DNA of 64,000 nucleotides, from NCBI RefSeq assembly GCF_900167045.1, contig NZ_FUXJ01000005.1, positions 124,001 through 188,000 on the forward strand, written 5' to 3'. Shown here in pieces: positions 1-9,038 of the stretch; position 1 is the first letter of the stretch, and every line of letters starts with the position of its first letter. Made by a program: the position numbers and the translations under genes. This DNA is from Legionella maceachernii (GTDB lineage: Bacteria > Pseudomonadota > Gammaproteobacteria > Legionellales > Legionellaceae). The notes below the pieces were generated by a model that saw only the letters and a list, made by a program, of their open reading frames with translations, was not told the origin of the DNA and did no database searches.

Positions 1-240
1 ATGAGGTACTGCCAAGAGTCGGGAGGTCCTTCGCTTTTGCTCAGGATGACCCTAGATTGTCGTCCTGCGCGAAGCGAAGGATCTCCTGGGATGAGGTACT
101 GCCAAGAGTCGGGAGGTCCTTCGCTTTTGCTCAGGATGACCCTATAGATTGTCGTCCTGAGCGAAGCGAAGGATCTCCTGGGATAAGGTACTACCAAGAG
201 TCGGGAGGTCCTTGCTTTTGCTCAGGATGACTGGGTGTGG
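1..240. repeat. Tandem copies of a 90-bp palindromic repeat
   Basis: The motif beginning ATGAGGTACTGCC starts at 1 and 91, with a variant at 183, giving a period of 90-92 bp. Each unit carries an arm related to GTCCTGAGCGAAGCGAAGG and its reverse complement, so one unit can fold into a hairpin. The third copy degrades near 225. The same family reappears in a larger array at 17459-18085. No gene is supported here; the array lies downstream of minE, which is transcribed toward it. Confidence 0.85.
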
Positions 241-266
241 ATAGCGGACCGTGGAGGAAAGGATGA

Positions 267-536
267 TTACCTATCCGCCTCCTCTAAAGCTTCATCAGGC
301 ATTGTGACATTCAGCTCAAGTACGGCATTGTCGCCCATGCGCTCAAGATTCACGCTGACTTGATCGCGATTGATGCGGATATACTTGGCAATCACTGTTA
401 AAATTTCTTCTTGTAATTTCGGCAGATAGTCAGGCGTATTCCGCTGAGAGCGCTCATGCGAAATTATAATCTGAAGGCGCTCTTTGGCTACAGAGGCAGT
501 ATTATTGCGTCTTCTTAAATAACTGAATAGGCTCAT
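267..536 (-). CDS. minE: Cell division topological specificity factor MinE
   Basis: MinE (89 aa, the family's usual size) displaces MinD/MinC from the membrane and drives the pole-to-pole oscillation that places the division septum at midcell. The N-terminal part (about residues 2-30) is the basic, amphipathic MinD-binding and membrane-targeting region, with the ERLQIIISHER stretch typical of the family. The C-terminal half is the dimerisation domain. The start codon overlaps the minD stop by 4 nt (ATGA), indicating translational coupling. Product assignment is secure. Confidence 0.97.
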   Translation of the reverse strand: MSLFSYLRRRNNTASVAKERLQIIISHERSQRNTPDYLPKLQEEILTVIAKYIRINRDQVSVNLERMGDNAVLELNVTMPDEALEEADR

Positions 537-1363
537 GCTGGCACATCCTCCTTGTTTTTACCGAATAAGCGGCGTAATAATCCTTTACGCTCACTTGTAA
601 CAAAGCGCATCGGTCTACTTTCGCCAAGAAAACGCGCAATAGCATCTTGATAAGCAAGACCAGCATCACTGGCTTCATCAAGAATGACCGGTGTTCCTGT
701 ATTAGAGGCTTTAAGAACTGCTTTGGATTCAGGAATGACCCCAATAAGAGGAATTGCAAGAATTTCTTTTACATCATCAACGGAGAGCATCTCGCCTTTT
801 TCGACTCGTTCTGGGTCATAGCGAGTTAATAATAGATGCTCTTGAACAGACCCTGCATTTTCAACTGCGCGCTTGGTTTTACTTGCTAAGATCCCCAAAA
901 TGCGATCTGAGTCTCTTACGGAGGAAACTTCAGGGTTTGTGACCACGATAGCATGATCAGCAAAATACATTGCCATGTGTGCTCCCGCTTCTATTCCTGC
1001 TGGTGAATCACAAATAATGTATTCAAATTCTTTTGCTAAATCAGACAGCACTTTTTCAACCCCTGCTAGGGTTAAGGCATCTTTATCACGTGTTTGAGAT
1101 GCAGGTAATATAAATAGATTAGGAATGCGCTTATCTTTAATTAAAGCCTGATTTAAGCTCGCTTCTTCATTAATGACATTGATAAAATCATAAACAACCC
1201 TGCGCTCACACCCCATAATGATATCGAGGTTTCTAAGGCCTATATCAAAATCAATGACTACTGTTTTATGACCCTTCAAGGCAAGACCTGAAGAAAAAGC
1301 TGCAGAAGTTGTGGTTTTACCCACGCCACCTTTGCCCGATGTTACAACTATAATTTTAGCCAA
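533..1363 (-). CDS. minD: Septum site-determining ATPase MinD
   Basis: MinD (276 aa) is a membrane-cycling ParA/MinD ATPase that recruits MinC to block FtsZ assembly near the poles and is released by MinE. The deviant Walker A motif GKGGVGKTT lies at about residues 10-18. The C-terminus holds the basic amphipathic membrane-targeting helix (KGLLRRLFGKNK). It is co-transcribed with minE through a 4-nt overlap. Unusually, minC, which normally lies directly upstream in gammaproteobacteria, is absent: the next 255 nt are non-coding and then comes a divergent gene. Confidence 0.97.
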   Translation of the reverse strand: MAKIIVVTSGKGGVGKTTTSAAFSSGLALKGHKTVVIDFDIGLRNLDIIMGCERRVVYDFINVINEEASLNQALIKDKRIPNLFILPASQTRDKDALTLAGVEKVLSDLAKEFEYIICDSPAGIEAGAHMAMYFADHAIVVTNPEVSSVRDSDRILGILASKTKRAVENAGSVQEHLLLTRYDPERVEKGEMLSVDDVKEILAIPLIGVIPESKAVLKASNTGTPVILDEASDAGLAYQDAIARFLGESRPMRFVTSERKGLLRRLFGKNKEDVPA

Positions 1364-1523
1364 CGTTGAACCCTTCCTTTAGCCGACTGGTTAAAAATTT
1401 TACCCAGTTTACACGGTATTGTTGAGTTAATTCAAGCTCAAAGTCTATTTAATTTCTATGAATTCAATGAGTGTTTCTAATTCTTTTCATGATGAGATAT
1501 TTTGACTGACTAAATAACTCTTC

Positions 1524-1539
1524 GTAACAACATCGTTAC
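1524..1539. promoter_or_regulatory. GTAAC-N6-GTTAC dyad upstream of the Spy-like gene
   Basis: An inverted repeat GTAAC (1524-1528) / GTTAC (1535-1539) sits about 80 bp before the Spy-like gene and in the divergent interval with minD. It could be an operator. It loosely recalls GTAA-containing envelope-stress boxes but is inverted rather than direct, so no regulator can be named. Confidence 0.3.
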
Positions 1540-1618
1540 AATGTTTTTCATTACTGTCATAAGCCTATTACATGACATGGTTAATCTATATGAGTTTGTA
1601 AAGAAGAGGAGATAAACC

Positions 1619-2074
1619 ATGTATTTAAGAAAATTAATGATAACCACGATGCTCAGCATTTTGATGTTGGGTACTACAGGCGTTTCTGCAAATCAATCTT
1701 CCACAATCACCGTCAATAATATGCCCATGAAGAATAAATACTACTGTCAAAGAATGGGAGGCATACTCACTGTTGAACAACAAGGTGAGTTAAGGAATAT
1801 TATGGACAATTTACATGAGCAGCTGACGCCTTTAATTAAGAAAAAAATGGCCCTTAAAATGCAATTAAAAGGCATAATGGCTACTCCCAAAACTGAGTGG
1901 GCAGATGTGAGCAAATTGGTTGATCAACTTAATGAAAATAATGCAAAAATGACCCTTTTAATTGCGCGTACTCAGTTTGCTGCATTTCAAAAATTAGGTG
2001 TTTTTATACCTAGAGCATCGCATCGGTTTAACCATCATGGATGGAGAAAGGGCCAAGCGTTATTTAAATGCTAG
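1619..2074 (+). CDS. Spy/CpxP-like periplasmic protein
   Basis: This 151-aa protein has a cleavable signal peptide (about residues 1-24, ending VSA-N). It then has a helical, Lys/Met/Leu-rich body with the LTxxQ-type motif LTVEQQ. Spy/CpxP relatives are small periplasmic chaperones or stress sensors that cradle unfolded proteins. A good ribosome-binding site (AGGAGAT) precedes the ATG. The tail is His/Arg rich (RASHRFNHHGWRKGQ), which could bind metal, but that is inference. A second LTxxQ-type gene occurs at 13710-14171. Confidence 0.75.
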   Translation: MYLRKLMITTMLSILMLGTTGVSANQSSTITVNNMPMKNKYYCQRMGGILTVEQQGELRNIMDNLHEQLTPLIKKKMALKMQLKGIMATPKTEWADVSKLVDQLNENNAKMTLLIARTQFAAFQKLGVFIPRASHRFNHHGWRKGQALFKC

Positions 2075-2171
2075 TCATCTGTCTATAGCAAACGGGCAGG
2101 ACTGACTTACCCAATTGAGTTTTAGGGTAAGTCAGACCTAAACCACGAAGGCAGATAAATGGTGTAAAGAA

Positions 2172-2321
2172 TTAGTACCATCCATTAGAGCCGCAGCAAC
2201 CACCATAGTAACTGGTGCTACAGCATGAAGTACATGTTGAATAACCGCAATTGGTAAAACCGCAACCTGTTATTAGCGCTGCTGAAGTAAGAATTACTGC
2301 AAGCATTAGTATTTTTTTCAT
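2172..2321 (-). CDS. Small Cys-rich lipoprotein (49 aa)
   Basis: This short gene encodes 49 residues. It starts MKKILMLAVILTSAALITGC, a signal peptide ending in a clear lipobox (I-T-G-C, Cys20). The mature part is only about 30 residues and holds six further cysteines, including two CC pairs, with Gly/Ser/Tyr spacing. An AAGGA ribosome-binding site lies about 8 nt before the ATG on the minus strand. It is probably an outer- or inner-membrane-anchored peptide; the cysteines suggest disulfides or metal binding. I do not recognise a named family. Confidence 0.7.
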   Translation of the reverse strand: MKKILMLAVILTSAALITGCGFTNCGYSTCTSCCSTSYYGGCCGSNGWY

Positions 2322-2634
2322 GGTGGCAGTCCTTGCTTTAGTTATTATCAATAATTATACGCATAGAATATTAAATAAACAAAAAATAAAAAAATAAATC
2401 TTCTCGAGTGGCTCTGAAGGCCTATTTCAACGCACGATTCTTATTTGCTAATCTTAATCCAATGAAGTGATGTAAAAGGCATTGCTAAAAAAACTTAGTG
2501 ACTAAAATAAAAACATTCTGTATTATATAGGTAAACTTTAGAGAGTGATTTACGCAAAAACTGAAAGTATGATACTTTTTTATAAAGTCTAATGTTGCCC
2601 AGTGTATAAATATTCTTATAAAGGAAAGCTTAAA
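2322..2634. other. Non-coding interval before the receiver gene
   Basis: This 313-nt AT-rich stretch lies between the divergent small lipoprotein and the receiver-domain gene and should contain both promoters. The only structure I see is a short dyad AAAGTA-TGA-TACTTT (2564-2578) followed by T residues, just upstream of the receiver gene. No coding signal is supported. Confidence 0.4.
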
Positions 2635-3045
2635 ATGAGTTATCCAATACATATTTTGATCGTTGAGGACTCCGAGATTGCGCAAATGGCGATCGAGGCT
2701 AGCTTAGCGCAACACGGATGCATTGTTGATGTCGCACATGATGCTGAGTGTGCCTTACAAAAAGCGCATAGTCATCACTATGATGTCATTTTAATGGATA
2801 TAAATCTTGGTAGTGGATTAGATGGTTTTGATCTTGCTGCTCAAATTAAATCACAAAGTGTTTTAAATAAAAAAACATCCATTGCTGCGGTTACTTCCCA
2901 TATTGAACCTGAGTATCGAGACAAGGCAAAAGCCGTTGGAATGGTAGGTTATTTCAATAAACCCTTTACGCATCAACATGCTGAAAAAATTGTTGGTTTT
3001 GTAAAAAACAATCAATTGGTTCGAATCCTAAGTCACATGAAATAA
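2635..3045 (+). CDS. Stand-alone CheY-like receiver domain protein
   Basis: The 136-aa product is a single response-regulator receiver domain with no output domain. Visible residues are the acidic pair E11/D12 (LIVEDSE), the phospho-acceptor D55 (ILMDIN), a conserved switch T (AAVTSH) and K in the FNKPF loop. The ATG at 2635 is chosen over an upstream GTG at 2602 because AAAGGAAAG precedes it at proper spacing. The receiver resembles that of the PAS-receiver protein at 50464-51447, so both may belong to phosphorelays. The cognate kinase is not in the window. Confidence 0.88.
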   Translation: MSYPIHILIVEDSEIAQMAIEASLAQHGCIVDVAHDAECALQKAHSHHYDVILMDINLGSGLDGFDLAAQIKSQSVLNKKTSIAAVTSHIEPEYRDKAKAVGMVGYFNKPFTHQHAEKIVGFVKNNQLVRILSHMK

Positions 3046-3158
3046 ATCCTTTTTCTGTGGCTTTTACAGGAATTATGTGGCAAAAAATAGTTCGCTAATT
3101 TCTTGAAAAATAAAGTATTGTCGTTTTATACTGTTAATTCAAAAATAAAACCAAAAGA

Positions 3159-3800
3159 ATGATGAAACGACTATTTATAATCTTCTGTTTTTTACTGAGT
3201 ACTTCCCATATCAGCTTTGCGAGCTCTTATTCTGATAAAGAAGTACAGTTGTGCATTAATGCCTATAACCATCTCTGGTTCTCTTTTGAAACGATAAAGT
3301 CAAATTTAAGAAGTGACCAAACGGCTCAACTCCCGCTGTTTACCGAAGAATTTACAAAAGTAGTGACGCCAGATGTTCACTTTGAAGTACAAAAGCTTCC
3401 TGTTCCGCCAGAGCTTACTAGTACAATTTCTATTGTGGTGGATGGGATTACTGATTTGGCTAATACAGCTGCCTTCGGTATAGACAATCATGGTGAACAC
3501 CATATTACCTCTCCATTCAGTATTAAAAGGCTTCCAAGCCCTGAAAACAATGCGAGCCGCGTTTATAGTATGACGACTCGAGATATAAATTATACGCGCA
3601 ATGCCACTGAAGATGGGGGATGCACAGTGTATCTTTCACAAAAAGATGTGTTATGTACAGTGGAAAAGGTGAAAGGTATTTCTAGCGGTAAAAAGGCACT
3701 ATTAAGGAGTATTATTAATAATGTCGTTACAGCTTACGCCCTTCCTGCCCCACAATGTATTTTGTGGAATGCTGCTCCTGTAACTTCTTATGTTAACTAA
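3159..3800 (+). CDS. Secreted protein of unknown function
   Basis: This 213-aa protein begins with a signal peptide (MMKRLFIIFCFLLSTSHISFA) and has no other membrane segment, so it is probably periplasmic or exported. It contains a few cysteines in the mature part (two near CTVYLSQKDVLC) that could pair. I recognise no family. Two consecutive ATG codons occur at the start; the ribosome-binding site is weak. It stands alone between the receiver gene and the DUF3775 gene, in the same orientation. Confidence 0.65.
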   Translation: MMKRLFIIFCFLLSTSHISFASSYSDKEVQLCINAYNHLWFSFETIKSNLRSDQTAQLPLFTEEFTKVVTPDVHFEVQKLPVPPELTSTISIVVDGITDLANTAAFGIDNHGEHHITSPFSIKRLPSPENNASRVYSMTTRDINYTRNATEDGGCTVYLSQKDVLCTVEKVKGISSGKKALLRSIINNVVTAYALPAPQCILWNAAPVTSYVN

Positions 3801-3876
3801 TGATTTTATTACCTCAGTCATCAACAACGCTAGTAACGATTATTAATTCCGTTTAGATAAGGAAAAGGATGTTGAA

Positions 3877-4281
3877 ATGGTCAATAAAAACAACTTAACT
3901 ATTAACCCAGAAATTGTTTGTTTTATTATTTCCCGCGCAAGGGAGTTTCATGCCAAAGAAGAAGTAACCTTTAGCGAAAAAATGCCTGATTCTTCCTATG
4001 AATATGATTGGGCACAGGTTTTAGCTGATCATGTTGATGATCTTTGTTATATCGAAGTGAAAAAAGAGATAGAGGCCTTCGATCAGGAGCAAAAAGTTGC
4101 GCTGCTCGCATTAATGTATGTAGGAAGAGGCGATTTTGAAGGTTACGAATGGGATGCTGCCCAACAAGAGGCAAAAAACAATTTGGCAGATAACCTGACT
4201 GACTATTTATTCGCTAAACCTTTAATTGCTTATTATTTAGAAAAAGGGCTCGAAGCGTTAGGGTATTCGTGTGATGAATAA
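3877..4281 (+). CDS. DUF3775-family protein
   Basis: The 134-aa acidic, soluble protein matches the DUF3775 pattern as I remember it: an N-terminal INPEIVCFIISRAREF, a central LADHVDD, a LALMYVGRGDFEGYEW core and a C-terminal PLIAYYLEKGLEALGYSC. The function of the family is not known to me. A purine-rich AAGGAAAAGG site precedes the ATG. It is a single gene upstream of the Rab-like GTPase and in the same orientation, with 128 nt between them that contain a promoter, so they are probably separate units. Confidence 0.75.
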   Translation: MVNKNNLTINPEIVCFIISRAREFHAKEEVTFSEKMPDSSYEYDWAQVLADHVDDLCYIEVKKEIEAFDQEQKVALLALMYVGRGDFEGYEWDAAQQEAKNNLADNLTDYLFAKPLIAYYLEKGLEALGYSCDE

Positions 4282-4351
4282 ACATTTTAGCCCAATCAAC
4301 TTGCCGTCGGGGTATTGAGTTAATTTATGCATGGGTGTATTAATTTTGTTC

Positions 4352-4380
4352 TTGTTGCGTAAATTTAAATATGGTATTCT
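4352..4380 (+). promoter_or_regulatory. Candidate sigma70 promoter of the Rab-like gene
   Basis: TTGTTG (4352-4357), a 17-nt spacer and TATTCT (4375-4380) form a reasonable vegetative promoter about 30 bp before the start codon. The GAAGG ribosome-binding site at 4396-4400 lies 9 nt before the ATG at 4410. Confidence 0.5.
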
Positions 4381-4409
4381 ATTTCTCTTTGATTTGAAGG
4401 CTTTATGTT

Positions 4410-5231
4410 ATGACGCTAAAAGTATCGTTTCATGGTGCGACAAAAATTGGTAAGACTAATCTAGTTAAGAGACTTGATGGAATTAAATTTAACGAAGATT
4501 ATAAAGCAACTGTTGGGGTAGATTTTATTCTCTTTAATACCCCTGAAAATAGATATCAATGTTGGGACCTTAGTGGTGATAGCCGCTATGAATCTATCAC
4601 AAGGTTGTATTATAAAGGCTCAAAGATTATTTGTTTATGCTTCGATCCAAGAAAAAAAGAGAGCTTTTATAAAATTACAGCAGACATTGATAGACTAAAA
4701 ACTTACGTTGAACAAGATTGCCAATTTGTTCTTGTTGAAACTTGCTCTGACCTGGAGGGTTCCCCACAAGTATCTGAAGACGAAGTTACACAATGGAAGA
4801 TTGAACATGGAATCACTTATCATGTAAAAACAAGTGCTAAATCAGGCGATGGTCTTGAACAATTGAAAGATACTTTTGACGAGATATTTCGTGCCAAGAA
4901 GAAACAGAAAGAGAGGCATGAGGAAAAAACGACTGAAGATCAACAACCCGTATTGACATTAAATCACAGCGAGCCCGAAAAAAACCATTCATTCTTATTA
5001 GATGCTTTATTTGCAACTGCTGCAGTAGGGGGGATTGGTTTATGTGTGGCTGCTATAGTCACTGCGGGAGTCGTTGGTTCGATTCCCTTGGCTGCTACCT
5101 TGTTAGCAGGTGGTGTCGTGCTCGGAGCTGTAGCAGCAGGTACTTTTTTTTATAAACGTAATAATCAAAACAGAGAGGAAGAGCAATACATAGATACTAA
5201 TGAGGTTAGGCGGACCCAGCTATTGATTTGA
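4410..5231 (+). CDS. Rab-like small GTPase with C-terminal membrane hairpin
   Basis: The 273-aa protein has a Ras/Rab-type GTPase fold in residues 1-165. Seen motifs: P-loop GATKIGKT (9-16), switch I YKATVGVDF with conserved T34, G3 motif DLSGD (53-57), RYESITRLYYKG like the Rab switch II, and G5 TSAK (141-144). Two motifs are altered: the catalytic Gln of DxxGQ is Asp57, and the NKxD base-recognition motif reads TCSD (111-114). There is no C-terminal prenylation cysteine. Instead a charged linker is followed by a Gly/Ala-rich hydrophobic hairpin (about 195-248) and an acidic tail with EEE at 256-258. A plausible reading is a eukaryote-derived, type IV-secreted effector that inserts into host membranes; secretion is inferred. 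Confidence 0.85.
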   Translation: MTLKVSFHGATKIGKTNLVKRLDGIKFNEDYKATVGVDFILFNTPENRYQCWDLSGDSRYESITRLYYKGSKIICLCFDPRKKESFYKITADIDRLKTYVEQDCQFVLVETCSDLEGSPQVSEDEVTQWKIEHGITYHVKTSAKSGDGLEQLKDTFDEIFRAKKKQKERHEEKTTEDQQPVLTLNHSEPEKNHSFLLDALFATAAVGGIGLCVAAIVTAGVVGSIPLAATLLAGGVVLGAVAAGTFFYKRNNQNREEEQYIDTNEVRRTQLLI

Positions 5232-7005
<1,774 letters not shown>

Positions 7006-7006
7006 G

Positions 7007-8584
7007 ATGAGAGCTATCGCCCAAAAACCTATTGTTATTCTCGATTTCGGTTCACAATATTCCCAGTTGATTGCAAGACGCGTACGAGAGATGGGAGTGT
7101 ACTGCGAAATCCACCCTTATGATATTGACTCTAACAGCTTAAAATCACTTTCTCCCTGCGGTGTTATTCTATCAGGTGGCCCCTCAACGGTCACAGAGCA
7201 TAGCAACCCGCGTGCACCTGAATGGTTATTTGAATCGGGATTGCCCTTACTTGGTATTTGCTACGGAATGCAGACAATGGCTGTTCAACTGGGTGGTGAA
7301 GTCCAAGCTTCTCCTTTACGTGAATACGGCTATGCTGAATTAAAATTGCACGGTCACAGTCAGTTGCTCGACAACATCGAGGACAGAACGACTCAGGATG
7401 GCCGAGCCTTATTAGATGTTTGGATGAGTCATGGCGACAAGGTGACTTTACTTCCGCCTGGTTTTAAAGTGATTTGTGAAACACGCAATGCACCTATTGC
7501 AGGCATGGCTAACGAAGAACGCCACTGGTACGGATTGCAATTTCATCCCGAAGTCACTCACACCTTGCAAGGATTACGTATTCTGGAGCGTTTTGTTGTT
7601 GATATTTGTAAGGCGGAAACCACTTGGACTCCCGATAATATTATCGAGCAAACCATTAAGAATATTCGCGAGCAAGTAGGGGATGACCAAGTACTCCTCG
7701 GCCTTTCGGGTGGTGTTGATTCTTCTGTCGTTGCTGCTTTACTGCATCGGGCAATTGGTGATCAATTAATTTGTGTTTTTGTTGATACCGGATTATTGCG
7801 TTTAAACGAGGCTGAACAAGTGATGTCAATGTTCGGTCAACACATGGGAATACGCATCATTGCTGTTGATGCTGAAGAAAAATTTTTTAAAGCGCTGGAA
7901 GGAGTGGATTGCCCAGAAACAAAACGGAAAATTATCGGTCGAACTTTTGTCGAAGTGTTTGATGAAGAGGCGCACCGTATCCCCAATGTAAAATGGTTAG
8001 CACAAGGAACTATTTATCCTGATGTCATTGAGTCTGCCGCCACTAAAACAAAAGGCGCGTCAGCAGTCATTAAATCTCATCATAATGTAGGTGGATTACC
8101 TGAAGAGTTAAATTTAAAATTGCTAGAGCCCATTCGCGAATTATTTAAAGATGAAGTACGCAAGATTGGCTTAGAGCTCGGTTTACCCTACACCATGGTT
8201 TATCGGCATCCTTTCCCTGGACCAGGGCTTGGCGTTCGCATTCTTGGTCAAGTGAGGAAGGAGTATGCAGATATATTACGTCAAGCAGATGCCATTTTCA
8301 TTGATGAGTTACATAAAGCTGATTTATACCAAAAAGTAAGTCAAGCGTTTGCCGTGTTTCTACCCGTAAAAAGCGTCGGGGTGATGGGGGATGGAAGGCG
8401 TTATGATTATGTCATTTGCCTTCGCGCAGTTGAAACCATTGATTTTATGACTGCGCATTGGGCACAATTGCCCTGGGATTTTTTAGCTCAAGTCTCTAAC
8501 CGTATCATCAATGAAGTCCCAGGAGTGTCACGTGTGACCTATGATATTTCAGGAAAGCCACCTGCAACCATTGAATGGGAATGA
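7007..8584 (+). CDS. guaA: GMP synthase (glutamine-hydrolysing)
   Basis: GuaA (525 aa from the ATG at 7007) aminates XMP to GMP using glutamine and ATP. A class I amidotransferase domain (about 1-205) shows the nucleophile in LGICYGMQ and the His/Glu in FHPEVTH. The ATP-pyrophosphatase domain follows with the P-loop LSGGVDSSV, then the dimerisation domain ending in PPATIEWE. The ATG at 7007 is preferred over a TTG four codons upstream because it gives the standard family length. It is one nucleotide from guaB and overlaps the next gene. Confidence 0.98.
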   Translation: MRAIAQKPIVILDFGSQYSQLIARRVREMGVYCEIHPYDIDSNSLKSLSPCGVILSGGPSTVTEHSNPRAPEWLFESGLPLLGICYGMQTMAVQLGGEVQASPLREYGYAELKLHGHSQLLDNIEDRTTQDGRALLDVWMSHGDKVTLLPPGFKVICETRNAPIAGMANEERHWYGLQFHPEVTHTLQGLRILERFVVDICKAETTWTPDNIIEQTIKNIREQVGDDQVLLGLSGGVDSSVVAALLHRAIGDQLICVFVDTGLLRLNEAEQVMSMFGQHMGIRIIAVDAEEKFFKALEGVDCPETKRKIIGRTFVEVFDEEAHRIPNVKWLAQGTIYPDVIESAATKTKGASAVIKSHHNVGGLPEELNLKLLEPIRELFKDEVRKIGLELGLPYTMVYRHPFPGPGLGVRILGQVRKEYADILRQADAIFIDELHKADLYQKVSQAFAVFLPVKSVGVMGDGRRYDYVICLRAVETIDFMTAHWAQLPWDFLAQVSNRIINEVPGVSRVTYDISGKPPATIEWE

Positions 8585-9030
8585 GCGATTTATTTTGGAT
8601 GGCACAGGCTTACGAGCTGGCCTTAAAAGCCGAAGAGCAAGGAGAGATTCCAGTAGGTGCTGTTCTTGTTTCCGAAGGAAACAATTTACTGGGAAGTGGG
8701 TGGAATCAAGTACTACAAACGAATGATCCTTGTGCGCATGCCGAATTATTCGCTATTCGCTCAGCGGCAGCAACGCTTAATAATTATCGCCTATTACACA
8801 CCACCCTCTATGTGACCTTAGAGCCTTGTCCCATGTGTGCTGGAGCATTAGTGCATGCCCGCATAGGACGATTAGTTTTTGCCACTCGTGATTTTAAAGC
8901 CGGCGCGGCGGGTTCAGTATATAATTTGCTTCGCGGCTATCCTCTAAATCACCAAGTGCGCATCGACGAAGGAATTATGCAAGAAAAATGCGCGAAACTC
9001 CTTGCCGATTTTTTTAAAATCCGACGATAG
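8581..9030 (+). CDS. tadA: tRNA-specific adenosine deaminase TadA
   Basis: TadA deaminates adenosine 34 of tRNA-Arg to inosine. The zinc site is complete: HAE (in CAHAELFAI, with the catalytic Glu) and PCPMCAG. The start at 8581 gives 149 aa and an ATGA overlap with the guaA stop; an in-frame ATG two codons upstream (8575) is an alternative. It is probably co-transcribed with guaBA, and converges on glnD with only 8 nt between the stop codons. Confidence 0.95.
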   Translation: MSDLFWMAQAYELALKAEEQGEIPVGAVLVSEGNNLLGSGWNQVLQTNDPCAHAELFAIRSAAATLNNYRLLHTTLYVTLEPCPMCAGALVHARIGRLVFATRDFKAGAAGSVYNLLRGYPLNHQVRIDEGIMQEKCAKLLADFFKIRR

Positions 9031-9038
9031 GAAAGGTT

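Noticed and set aside
1364-1618. Remnant of minC upstream of minD
   Set aside because: No reading frame with MinC-like sequence was found in this interval on either strand.
3010-3035. GGTTCGAATCC-like segment resembling a tRNA T-loop
   Set aside because: It lies inside the receiver gene and no acceptor stem, anticodon stem or D-loop pairs around it.
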